From Aplectana chamaeleonis (Eukaryota; Nematoda; Chromadorea; Rhabditida; Cosmocercidae), in the NCBI GenBank assembly GCA_029168955.1, contig JAPDOI010000358.1:1-64000 (forward strand): DNA of 64,000 nt. The letters run 5' to 3'. Positions 36,607 to 46,224 of this stretch are shown here, one piece after another. Position 1 is the stretch's first letter, and each line of letters begins with the position of its first letter. Both the position numbers and the translations under genes were made by a program. Below the pieces are notes generated by a model. The model saw nothing but the letters and a program-made list of their open reading frames with translations. It was not told the origin of the DNA and did no database searches.

Positions 36607-37352
36607 ATATCGACGATTTTCTCATATTGAACAACTCATTCAGTCGTTCACAGTTTCTTGTCAAAATGGAAATACCTTACAGTGCCGAGAAAGCGCGCTA
36701 CAGAGTGACGCCGCGACGCGACCGCTCGCACGGATTGGGTGAATTCTAGCCAGCTTCGCCCAAGTCCTTCAATTTTTTTTTCGAATTTAATCAAGTTTTT
36801 CGTGCACATTTCCCATTACCACCTTCGTTTTGAAGTTCCATATATCAATGCTCGGGTGGTAGTTTGAAGATTTCGTATTGATTGGTTGCGAAATCACAAA
36901 AAAGTAAATACGGAACTGAGAATAGAATAAAACTAGCATGGGGCGTTTCACACTCCTCACCTCTCAACATCATAAGGTTCTTTCTCCTTGTTCTTGCTCA
37001 ATAATCCATTTCTTTCCTCTTCAATAGCATGGATACATTCCTTCATTACCATGTATCAAGTGCGAGTGTCTGATTACCTGCAACTCCGACATATGCTCTA
37101 CTTTCTCACTACCCCCTTATTATAACATCATTTGTAACCTAACCTTACCGCACAATCTTTCCCTCGAATATTTGAGCTTTTTTGAAAGATTTCCACGTCC
37201 CCTCCCCCGCTGTCCCTCCGGACCATGGCCGCTTGACCCTGGAGGGTTCCAATAAGGGAATTCTGATTTCCGCTGGTTTTTAGGCCTTGGAATTCTGATT
37301 TCCGATAAATGGGTGCGGAAATCGGAACAGAATGCGGAAGGGCGGCGGCCAG
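36607..37352. other. no recognisable feature
   Basis: AT-rich then mixed sequence. Overlapping minus-strand ORFs at 37,120-37,428 run into the GC-rich hairpin and are not family members I know. Confidence 0.4.
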
Positions 37353-37767
37353 GTGGTACGCCGCGCGTGGCTGGGAGCATGCGTTGCGTGTCGCGTCGCG
37401 GCGTACCACCAAGCGTTGATTGGGTCATTTCCCTTCAACGAGATGTTTGGAAACACTCATATGATAGGTTCAGTGCAAATTAACATGAACGAGGTTCATA
37501 GAAGCGGGCGTCAATCGGTAACTTAAGAATGACTTCTTTTGCGCCTGATTTCTGTGAATATGGCAAAATGTATTAGAGGTAACTAAGAATGCCATACTTC
37601 TGGGTTATTAACATCGAAATGCGATATCCTAGCATCCAAAGACGGTTCTTAAATTGAAATGCAATCATTTTGTTTGTTTTGACTCCACGGTGCATCGACG
37701 AATCGACGGTGGTACGCCGCGACGCAACACGCGTCGCTTGTCCTCGCCGCGCGCGGCGTACCACCCT
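37353..37767. repeat. element bounded by two inverted GC-rich hairpins
   Basis: A 59-bp unit at about 37,353-37,411 starts GGTGGTACGCCGCG and ends CGCGGCGTACCACC. A very similar unit in inverted orientation lies at 37,708-37,767. Each unit is itself a hairpin, so the two behave as terminal inverted repeats of a roughly 415-bp element. The interior (37,412-37,707) is non-coding. Confidence 0.65.
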
Positions 37768-38288
37768 TCCCGCACCCAATGCGGAAATAGTCTGAACCTG
37801 CTTCCACTGACATAAGTCAACTCCTGTCAAGACTTAGTGAAGCAATTCAATTTCCATAGGATTTTCCATAGCCACTCAATTTCAATTATTTCCATTACTT
37901 TGTTAATTCGTTAGCCTTGAAGGCTCATTCATAGCAGATCGCTTGACTAGTCGCGGCATTGCCAACAGTTACAAAACCCATCGCGCCAACAGATCGTGTA
38001 CTGAGCCGCGACGGTTTGGAACAGTTTGCAGTTTCAGTCGCGATCGCCGAGCGACTGTGGTATTTCATAGCTGGTCGAAGCGACCTGCTTGAGTTTGTTA
38101 GGTCGCTTCGACTAATCGCGTCGCTCCAATGATGGAAGCGACTAGATCGCAATCTTTCGTCATAACCTTGCGAGTGTGGCGCGAAATTCCAGACGTCACA
38201 GTTCACCAACATAAAAGACGGCGCATATGAAAGGGAAAAACGTGTATTTATAGCACATTTACGATGATAGAGATGAGAAAATATACGC
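37768..38288. other. intergenic stretch with TCGCTTCGAC words
   Basis: AGCTGGTCGAAGCGACCT and AGGTCGCTTCGACTAATCGC (38,070-38,120) form a stem and share words with the palindrome at 38,289. No gene is seen. Confidence 0.45.
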
Positions 38289-38393
38289 TTTTGGCTCGTT
38301 GAACGACTTAAGCCCTATTCATAGCTGGTTGCTTCGACTTGAAGTCGAAGCGACCAACTATGAATGGGGCTTAAGTCGTTCAACGAGCCAAAA
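38289..38393. repeat. 105-bp near-perfect palindrome without a loop
   Basis: The left arm begins TTTTGGCTCGTTGAACGACT and the right arm ends AGTCGTTCAACGAGCCAAAA. The two arms meet at CTT-GAAG with no spacer and differ at only three positions by my count, all C/T-type. It is a foldback MITE or a fresh inverted duplication. Confidence 0.85.
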
Positions 38394-39029
38394 CCCTCGT
38401 TAGTCGATAAGAGTTATTCCTTAGAAAGCAGTGAAGGCTACCCGACTACCTCGATTCGTTGTAGGCGCCGCGTCGCGGCAATGCTTATTTTCAGGGGGGC
38501 AAGCTGTTCTCAAGAAGCCTGTGAGTCTGAAAGGGCCGGGCGACAAATCCCTCTGGATTTTCTTGAATGGGCGTGAAGCCCAAACTCTCGGCACCCCGAC
38601 ACGCCCTGCGGCCAGTACGCTGAGCACCATCTGGGGTCGCCAGCGGCTGGGCGAGGCCAAGTACCCCAAACTGGGGTAATTTTCCGGCATCTGAGTGATG
38701 TCTGAAGAGGGTTCTCTTGGAAATAGGCGTCGTCAGGGCTGAGCGTCATTTTGAATGCGCACTTCGCATTCATCGGGCACAATCTCGCCTTTCTCCACGC
38801 GATATGCGCGCTCTTGTGTCAGGAGGGCGAGCACATGCTTCAAAGAAAGTAGGTGGATCGACGTGGGCGTCTGAGCTCCGTTCGGTCTGAGGATAGGCTT
38901 AGCGATTGGTCCGTGGTTGGTGCGACGCGACTCTTTGTAATGAAGGACGTGAAACTGGTGCTTGTCCTACACATCTGGAACTTCTAGTAGTCGTCTCTGC
39001 ACAAAAATTTTCCCATTTGAAGGGCGGTT
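38394..39029. other. no recognisable gene
   Basis: GC-moderate sequence with overlapping ORFs on both strands (38,421-38,782), none similar to a family I know. It ends at the target site of the outer LINE. Confidence 0.4.
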
Positions 39030-39037
39030 ACAAGTTT

Positions 39038-39259
39038 CTTCTTCTTTGCAGCCGCGAAGAGAGTATTGCTATAGGTTAAGAAAATGGGCGACCAGCGTTG
39101 GATTCGTTCAAAGGTCTATTGTAGTCAATGCTGTGGAGTTTTTTGGACAGTTGAATAAGTGTAGGGTATTGTGGCCAGGACCACCACAGTCCGGGCAAAC
39201 GTCGGGAGTGCTACTGTCGATCCTGTTCGCGTAGGACTTCAGGAACGTTGAGTGCCCAT
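39038..39259 (-). pseudogene. outer LINE-A, 3' piece (CCHC end)
   Basis: The minus frame reads GHSTFLKSYANRID and then CPDCGGPGHNTLHLFNCP, the C-terminal zinc-knuckle-like motif of the family, with later stops and frameshifts. It ends in a GCTGCAAAGAAGAAG tail. It continues the reading left off at LRYGH at 46,225, where the B copy inserted. Confidence 0.8.
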
Positions 39260-39291
39260 TCTTCTTCTTATCGGCCACATAGAGCTTCTCC

Positions 39292-42200
39292 TTATAGGTG
39301 TAAAAAAGCAGCCATATCGCACGGGTTCGTCCACATATCCATAACTGTTAGAGAAGTCGGCCTTGCAGGACATGAAAATAAATGAAATGAATCGTGCCCT
39401 GGGTTGTGGCAGTCAGGACATTCGTCGGGGATCGACGAGTCGATCTTATGGACGAAGGCCTTGAGGTGTGAGGAGTGTCCACATCGTAGACCTGCCAGGA
39501 TGACGCGTGTACTTCTGGGTAGGTCCGTTTCGCTGTCATCGATCGGGGGTGGCACGTCACCAAGAATTGGATTTAGGGGAGCACTGGAGAGGTATTCTCT
39601 GACGAATCGGGTGTGCTCCATTTGCAGTAGTCTGACGCGATTGAGCTCCGACGTCGCCCAACGTTGACGATCTAAGACAGAGACTGCAGCATGAATTGGC
39701 GAGCGAATATGTCGGAAATGGGGACCAGATGACAGTAATGGGAAATCAGGGTTTGTGGAATTCCTTACAATGCCAACATGGAATTCCTCGGTAGGGCTAA
39801 TGCCCATTCATCGGAACTGTTGCGACTGGAGTTGACAATGCTGCTTTACAGGAAGCAGCGAACACTCTTGATGTAGATGAGATACCGGTGTGGATCTAGG
39901 GCATCCAGTGATCACGCGTAGAGCAGTGTTCTGTGCACGCTGAAGTTTGCTCCAAGAGGCTTCCGACAGGTGTCTTGACCATATTGGGGCTCCATATTCC
40001 AGCACCGGCTGCACCATAGCCCTGTAGGTGGTTCGCAAATTTTCCTTAGAGCTGCCCCATGTAGTGCCTGCCAGCGAACGTAGAATGTTGTTACGTGTGT
40101 TGGTAGCAGCAGCTCGAATACGTGTGTTTTCGTGAAAACGCAGTGACGGGTCCAGGAATACACCAAGTAGACGAGGGTGTTTTGATAAGGGCAGTATATT
40201 TCCTTCCCAAAGAATCTTGGGATGCAGCTTGTGTTCGGCAGTCGCTGTGGTGCACAAAGTAACGCTGGACTTGGTTGGTGAGACCTTTAGCTGCTTCGAT
40301 TCAAGGAACTTGGCCAGACTGACGAGGTATTTATTCAGTGGCTCGATCGATGACAGGGTCAGTACAAATAATAGTGATGTCATCCGCATATAGACATAAG
40401 TGGATGTTTGATGACGGCTTCGGCACATCAGACAGATACAAAGAAAATAGGCTGGGAGATAAAACTCCTCCTTGTGGAACGCCTGCCTTCAGGGGCACAG
40501 ACTTCGATTAGTGTCCATCAAATTTCACACGAATGGAACGATTTTTGACAAAGTTATCTGTCCATATTTTGCACCAGTCAGGAATAGTAGAGTCCAGGAT
40601 CGATTTGGACAGCAGCGGAATACTGACGTTATCGAAGGCAGCGGTTAAGTCAACCGCCACGACAATACTTGTACCAGCTGGATGTTTCATGTTGAAGCCA
40701 GCAATTATGTGTTCTGTGATGGACGTGAGTGCCGTAATGGTAGAGTGGGCCTTCTTGAAGCCATGTTGATGCACGTTATGTCGTAATGCTTCTTGGAGGT
40801 GCGGGTTGATGAATTTCTCCGCTAACTTAGCAATAGGGGACAAAAGGGAGATGGGTCGATGCGAAGTTGCTTGATCTTCTGGTTTGCCAGGCTTGAGGAT
40901 CGGAAGAACAATTGCTTGCTTCCATCTAGCGGGGATGACGACACCTGTGCTGAATGACGAGTAGATTCGGTCACAAAGTAATTCAAGGAACTCTTCCGGC
41001 AAATGCTTGAGATGGACGGCTGACTCACCGTCGGGTCCCTCGGCTCGCGAGTTCTTCATGGACTTGATGAGGGAAGACATCTCAGAGGCAGTTATGACAG
41101 GTACATCTTTTCGGCTGAGCTTCCGTATAGACCGGAGAGTGAGCCTGTTGGAACGATCACGGCGGGACGTCGCTACAGCAAAGTGTTTTCCAAGTTGACA
41201 TGCAGCCTCAAATCCGGACTCGAATTTCCCTGAAGGGAACTCAAGCATGTTGCGATCCGCTGCCATTTTCTTGCCAGACAACCGCTTAAGAGTGCTCCAG
41301 GTCTTCTTTGCATCAGTGGAGAAATTCAAGGATCCTGTGAACTCCATCCGTCGCATCCGCTTGTAATCATTCAGCATTTTGGTGATCTCACCAGACAGTC
41401 GTTGAATGCTGGGATCTGCAGGATCAGCTCGGCGCTTCTCGTCGCGTAATTCGATCAGCTCCAGGACATCTTTGGGAGCGTTAGGGTGAAAAGTTCTAAC
41501 GCGCCCTGTAGGAATTGCAGTTCTGGAGGCGTTGCATATGGCATCAACAATGAACTTGTCCTTCTCGTGAACGGAGCCGGTTAGCAGATAGTAGGCTACC
41601 CGACTGAGTAACACCTCTTTAAACATGACCCAGTTGGGCTCACGGTAGTTGGTGCACAATTTGCTACGAGAGCCTATGAAAGGTGCCAGGTGACTGTTGA
41701 GAGACAAATTCAATGAAAGACATATGGGTACATGATCGCTGGCCATAGCTGTAGCAGTGGACCAGTTACAGGAAGCAGCAAGAGAAGATGATACAAAAGT
41801 GACATCTGGAGAGGACGGCCTGCCCGTGGAAGGAAGGCGAGTGGGGGCGTCCTCGTTAATGGCAACAAGATCACAATCCTCAGCAAAAAGCTCAAGTAGT
41901 TCCCCTGTGTCATCGGGATCTAGAGAGGAGAACCAGGATGTGGAGTAAGCATTAAAATCGCCAGCCATGACAACAGAAGACGATGGGAGGGCAGTGTGCA
42001 CAGATTGCAAAAATGGAGTGGGGTCAAACGAATTGGGACATGAGGAGATTGGGGGAATATAAATATTAACAATATCTATAGGGCAACTTAGCAATACAAC
42101 ATGAACACCAATACATTCTACAACATCATCATTAGGGAGAGCTATAAGATGAGAAGGTATAGAAGTTTTTACAAACGTAGAGACGCCTCCACCATGAGAT

Positions 42201-42446
42201 GTGCGAGGGAGGTGGTAAGACGTATAACCGGGGAGGCGGGGTAGGGAGGATGTTGGGCTAAATTTAGTCTCCTGAAGGAGAATGACATCTGGACGAAAGC
42301 GTTCAATGTACAATGTGAGCTCAGCAAGTTTGGCACGCAGGCCATTGATATTGAGTTGAAAAATGTCTAGACTATGAAGAGGAACATTAGGGGGAGAGTT
42401 AGAGCAAGAAGTTCAACAATGAGCAACAGTGTAGTCGTCATAGCTA
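39292..42446 (-). pseudogene. LINE-B endonuclease / reverse transcriptase, broken
   Basis: From about 42,390 the frame reads LNINGLRAKLAELT (endonuclease start), QETKFSPTS, AGDFNAY, SSPDVTFVSS and SDHVPI, the APE endonuclease signature. These are followed by RT words ILKPGKPE, RPISLLSPIAKLAEK, VDLTAAFDNV (motif A), GVPQGG (B) and YADDITII (C). A TGA lies near 42,413, a TAA follows KFDGH at 40,508, frame changes near 40,380 disturb the region after YADD, and an in-frame TGA sits at 39,808. The last piece ends with CPDCHNPGHDSFHLFSCP. It is not translatable as one protein. The A-copy insertion at 42,446/45,923 splits the zinc-finger codons. Confidence 0.85.
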
Positions 42447-42455
42447 GTTAACCCC

Positions 42456-42490
42456 GCTGCCGAGATGTCGTACGTTCGTGCCGTGGCAGT
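42456..42490 (+). promoter_or_regulatory. shared 5' terminus and first ATG of LINE-A
   Basis: All four subfamily-A copies that keep a 5' end begin at the same point, (GC)TGCCGAGATG: here, at 51,591 (minus), 52,668 (minus) and 61,532 (minus). Subfamily B starts GAAGGATCCGAGATG at 46,215. The common start is expected for a transcription start with an internal promoter. It leaves only 9 nt (A) or 12 nt (B) before the ATG (42,465 here). Here that ATG frame ends after about 40 codons at a TGA and is not the frame of the main ORF. Confidence 0.6.
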
Positions 42491-45172
42491 GTGGAGGAAA
42501 GAAGACCACCTCCGTGCAAACCGACGTCAATCCCTCCGTGGAGAGGGTTTTTGTCATGGGAGAGGTGCTGGCTGGCCGCAGCTCTCCTGAAGATCCTACT
42601 GCAAAGAGCCGGCGTCGAGAGGAACCCAGGACCCGCGAAGAAGAAGAACTACCCATGTGCCACATGCGACAGAGATGTCAATTGGTATGGAACCAGCGTC
42701 CAATGTTTTGGATGCCAAAGGTGGGTGCACTTCTCTTGTTCGGGTCTCAGTTCTGTGAGGCACCACGATTCTTCCTTTCGTTGTATTGTGTGCTCCGCCT
42801 CCAGTAACTCCAATTCCTTATCTACCAACCGCCCCCTCTTTATTGTACATATCAATCTCAACGGCCTTCGCGCCAAGCTTTCTGAATTATCTCTCTTCGC
42901 CCGTACTCATCACCCGGATGTTATCATGGTTCAGGAAACCAAACTCTCTCCCTCTGCTACCTCTCGACATCCAAACATCCCGGGCTATACTGCATATCAT
43001 AATCCTAGGTCATCTCAGGGAGGCGGAGTCTCTACTTTTGTTCTGTCGTCTCTTCCCTCTCACATCATTCCAAACACTCCAGTGGATGGCACTCTCGAGT
43101 ACATCCCCATCCATCTACCTCTAAAAACTCCACTTTCTCTTTTCAATATATACATTCCTCCTCCTACATCCTGTCCACCAACCTACAACCCTATCCCTCT
43201 ACTCAAGCAGCTGTATGACTGCTCTCTATCTCCCTCAATTGTCTTTGCGGGTGACTTCAATGCTCACACGTTCTGCTCGTCGCTCGATTCTGATGCTAGA
43301 GGAAATGACGTCGAAGACTGGGCGGATGAGTGCGACCTCGTTATCCTTAACGATGGCCAGCCCACTCGTCTCCCTGCCTACGGTCGATCCTCCAGCCCAG
43401 ACATCTCCCTTGTCTCTTCTAATCTCTCCAACGCCTGCTCTTGGTCTACATCCACAACTCTTTCCAGTGATCACATTCCGGTCTTTGTCAATATCGATCT
43501 CTCTAACTCTCTTGCTCCCTATACAGGTGTTCGTCATCGTTCTTATCTCAATTTAGGCCTTGCAGACTGGAGCCTGTTCAGGGAGGTAGCACTCCGCCAA
43601 GCGGCCGAATATCCGTGGAATGGCAATGTACACCAGAAGGAGCGCCACCTCTCTAATGCCATCAGGAAGGCGATGAAAGCTGCGATCCCTGAAGGTCGTG
43701 TCAAGACCTTCTTTCCCAATGTCACCAGGGAGACACTGCAGAAGATAAGGACAAGGGACGCAAAGAGAGCTGCTAATCATCTTGACCCAGACATTGCCGA
43801 GCTGGATAATGAGATCAGGATGGACCTTGATAGGCACAAGAAAGAATCTTGGGAAAAGTTCACTGAGAAGATGAACTTCAGAAATGATGCAGCAGCAACG
43901 TGGAAGGCCTTGAAAAGGATCTCCGGAAAGTTCACCTCCGCCGACAATTCCACGATTGAATTCGACGGCGGAGTCTTCAAGTCAGGGAAAGAGGCCGCAA
44001 ATGCTCTTGGGAAACATTTTTTCATAACTAAATCAAAAAGAGGGAATCAGAATAGAATAACTGTTCGGGAACTCTGTAAATTGCCACTCATGGCTGAAGA
44101 TGATGCATTCACGCCCGCTCAGGTCGAGAAGGTTATCAAGGAAATGAGTAACTCGAAGGCAGTAGGGCCAGATGGTTTGAGCCCAGCAGTTCTAAAGAGA
44201 CTGCCAAATGAACTACTACCCCTGCTCGCTGACGTCATTAATACATCGTTTCGCACCTGTACATTACCTCAAGATTGGAAAGTAGCACGCGTCATCCCAT
44301 TGCCGAAGCCGGGTAAATCACCATCCACGGCAAAAGGTTACAGGCCAATCAGTCTTCTCTCACCTATTGCCAAAGTTGCGGAAAAATTGGCTGTGGAGGA
44401 GCTTGCCGAACATAATAGCAAACAACAGCATCAACATGGTTTCCGTAAACTACATTCCACCACTACGGCCCTGCTGGAAATTGTGAGCTATGTTTTGGAC
44501 GGCTTCAATGCCATGAAACCTCAGCGAACCGTAGGTGTAGCCCTCGATCTAACAAAGGCTTTTGACACTGTAAACTTGGGCATTTTGTCGGAGAGCCTAT
44601 TAAGGTCTACCATTCCGCCCTGGCAGAAGCGGTGGATAACCGCATTCACCAAAGGACGTCGGGCAAATGTGCTATTTCAAGGGCACGTCTCCAATAGCAT
44701 CCCAATTGCCGCCGGTGTACCACAAGGAGGAGTTCTATCGCCTGCTCTTTTCAGTCTGTATATTGAAGATCTACCCGTTCCATCCCAAGACATCAAGGTC
44801 GTTACATATGCGGATGATATTACTATACTATGCCGGGATCGCGACATAAATGTAGCTGCCAGTAAGATCAATGACTACTTGATCGAGTTGAAATGTTTTC
44901 TCGATAGCAAGATGCTTACGGTCTCTGCCGCTAAATCATCCGTCACCGTCTTTTCCACTGATCCTGCGGAGCACAGAGCTCATCCCATGGTGAAATGGGA
45001 CGAAACTCGCCTGCCGGCCGCCCGATTCCCTAAGCTGCTCGGACTCGTGTTGGATCCTTCGTTGAGGTTTCACAAGAACACTGAGCAGAAACAAGCTGCA
45101 GTGAAAACAAGACTTAAAGTTCTACGTGCTGTCGGCGGAACGTCCTGGGGTGCAGTGAAGAAACGATCCTGA
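42491..45172 (+). CDS. LINE-A polyprotein: 2A-like, PHD finger, APE endonuclease, reverse transcriptase
   Basis: 893 codons are open. Residues about 33-48 form a hydrophobic LLKILLQ stretch ending AGVERNPGP, a 2A-like motif (family consensus D-V/I-E-x-N-P-G-P) expected to make the ribosome skip between G47 and P48. Residues 56-101 are a PHD-type finger (CATC, CFGC, WVHFSC, FRCIVC). Residues about 117-335 are an APE endonuclease (INLNGL, QETKLS, GDFNAH, SSPDISLVSS, SDHIPV). The RT follows with motif A DLTKAFD (about 686), B GVPQGG (about 741) and C YADD (about 773). The frame has no ATG before the endonuclease; the start given is GTG. It ends early because one base is missing near 45,155 (GTGAAGAAACG where relatives encode KETIL). 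The protein would act in target-primed reverse transcription. Confidence 0.85.
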   Translation: MEERRPPPCKPTSIPPWRGFLSWERCWLAAALLKILLQRAGVERNPGPAKKKNYPCATCDRDVNWYGTSVQCFGCQRWVHFSCSGLSSVRHHDSSFRCIVCSASSNSNSLSTNRPLFIVHINLNGLRAKLSELSLFARTHHPDVIMVQETKLSPSATSRHPNIPGYTAYHNPRSSQGGGVSTFVLSSLPSHIIPNTPVDGTLEYIPIHLPLKTPLSLFNIYIPPPTSCPPTYNPIPLLKQLYDCSLSPSIVFAGDFNAHTFCSSLDSDARGNDVEDWADECDLVILNDGQPTRLPAYGRSSSPDISLVSSNLSNACSWSTSTTLSSDHIPVFVNIDLSNSLAPYTGVRHRSYLNLGLADWSLFREVALRQAAEYPWNGNVHQKERHLSNAIRKAMKAAIPEGRVKTFFPNVTRETLQKIRTRDAKRAANHLDPDIAELDNEIRMDLDRHKKESWEKFTEKMNFRNDAAATWKALKRISGKFTSADNSTIEFDGGVFKSGKEAANALGKHFFITKSKRGNQNRITVRELCKLPLMAEDDAFTPAQVEKVIKEMSNSKAVGPDGLSPAVLKRLPNELLPLLADVINTSFRTCTLPQDWKVARVIPLPKPGKSPSTAKGYRPISLLSPIAKVAEKLAVEELAEHNSKQQHQHGFRKLHSTTTALLEIVSYVLDGFNAMKPQRTVGVALDLTKAFDTVNLGILSESLLRSTIPPWQKRWITAFTKGRRANVLFQGHVSNSIPIAAGVPQGGVLSPALFSLYIEDLPVPSQDIKVVTYADDITILCRDRDINVAASKINDYLIELKCFLDSKMLTVSAAKSSVTVFSTDPAEHRAHPMVKWDETRLPAARFPKLLGLVLDPSLRFHKNTEQKQAAVKTRLKVLRAVGGTSWGAVKKRS

Positions 45173-45173
45173 C

Positions 45174-45873
45174 CACATACAAGGCCATCGTACAGCCCGC
45201 CCTGGAGTATGCTGCACCAGTCTGGCAGCATATCGTGTCGGACACATCCTGGTCCAAGCTGCAGCGCATTCAAAATGGAGCATTGCGAATCGCAACAGGC
45301 TGTTCTAAAAGCTCTCCAGTAGAGCACCTACACGCCGAGGCTCGCATCCTGCCAGTTAAGGACCATTGCCAACTCCATGCACAACAGCTGTACATAAACA
45401 TCCTGGAAGCAGCCAAATCATCCGTCGCGAAGAGTATTAGACCCGTCAGAGAGAAGTATAAGACAGCCGTTTGCCGATGCTCCCACGAAAATCAATATAC
45501 AGAGATGGACCAACGCACAACAGGAACGCCTCCGTCTCTTACGTGCTGAGCATACCCAATTCGTCAAGGATCACTTATGCAAGACCGCCGTAAACTCCAT
45601 TCTCGGAGTCGTGCCGCCTGAGGTCAGCGAAACCGAGATGGAACTCGGTAGGCGTGCCAGGTGCACCCTTGCCTCGTTGCGCTGCGGGCACTCCCCATGC
45701 TTATGTCTTATTTACATAAGATCGATAGCAGCAGACCTGACGAGTGCCCGGATTGTGGTAATAAAGGGCATACTACTGCGCACCTTTTCAACTGCCCGAT
45801 GAGACCGACATCGTTAACACCAGTAGATCTGTGGGAGAATCCGACGCTTGTGGCTCAGTTCCTCAATCTATGA
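45174..45873 (+). pseudogene. LINE-A C-terminal region, frameshifted
   Basis: It continues the same protein in another frame: TTYKAIVQPALEYAAPVWQH, then SKLQRIQNGALRIATGCSKS. Further frame changes lie near 45,450 and 45,700 before CPDCGNKGHTTAHLFNCP and the stop after AQFLNL at 45,873. With the upstream one-base deletion, this copy cannot make the complete protein. Single-base changes in an assembly of this quality could be errors. Confidence 0.8.
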
Positions 45874-45922
45874 CAGGACCCTCTCTGTGGCTGCAGAAGA
45901 AGAAGAAGAAGAAGTTAACCCC

Positions 45923-46203
45923 GAACATTTGAGGTGTACCCAGCCGAGGCAACCACCGCACTGGACGCTTGCATGTTGAGCCGAAAATCCACAATGACAA
46001 CAGGGATATCGTGGAGTCTTGCTGCGTGGCCCTGGGTTCCTCTCAATGCCGGCTCGCAACAGTAGAATGCGAAGGAGTGCGGCAGCCAGCCATTCGCACT
46101 CCCATACAGAAAAAACTCCTCGTGGAGTCGTTGATGCCCGTTTGACGAGTCTCCTTGATCTTGGTAGTCGACTCCACAGATCCACCACGCGTACGTTGAG
46201 CAT
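45923..46203 (-). pseudogene. LINE-B N-terminus: in-frame ATG, 2A-like motif, zinc finger start
   Basis: ATG at 46,203-46,201 opens MLNVRVVDLWSRL and runs without a break to ALLRILLLRAGIERNPGP, then CCHC, CGGC and WVHLKC of the PHD-type finger. The piece is cut by the plus-strand insertion right after SGLT. The finger continues at 42,446 (minus). Unlike most subfamily-A copies, the ATG and the 2A motif share one frame. An earlier in-frame ATG at 46,224 lies in the target duplication of the outer element. Confidence 0.8.
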
Positions 46204-46224
46204 CTCGGATCCTTCAGTGTCCAT

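Larger units (their letters stand above)
42456..45912 (+). mobile_element. LINE-A copy on plus strand, complete ends, 3,457 bp
   Basis: Runs from GCTGCCGAGATGTCG to a (GAA)n tail (45,894-45,912) and is flanked by a perfect 10-bp TSD AGTTAACCCC (42,446-42,455 and 45,913-45,922). It sits inside LINE-B in the opposite orientation. A long endonuclease-RT ORF and a perfect TSD make it one of the youngest insertions. It belongs to the APE-type LINE group. An I/Ingi/Vingi-like placement is my inference from the 2A plus zinc-finger N-terminus and CCHC C-terminus. No RNase H is visible. Confidence 0.92.
39260..46215 (-). mobile_element. LINE-B copy inserted in outer LINE-A, itself split by a plus LINE-A
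   Basis: Second-subfamily LINE on the minus strand. The 5' piece is 46,215-45,923 and the 3' piece is 42,445-39,260, about 3.5 kb once the inner element is removed. Its TSD is ATGG(A/G)CACT on the minus strand (46,216-46,224 and 39,251-39,259, one mismatch), inside the CCHC-region codons of the outer copy. The tail is (AAG)n. The protein is clearly related to subfamily A but well diverged. Confidence 0.85.

Noticed and set aside
40533..41948. Plus-strand ORFs within the minus-strand LINE-B
   Set aside because: Shadows of the endonuclease/RT coding strand.
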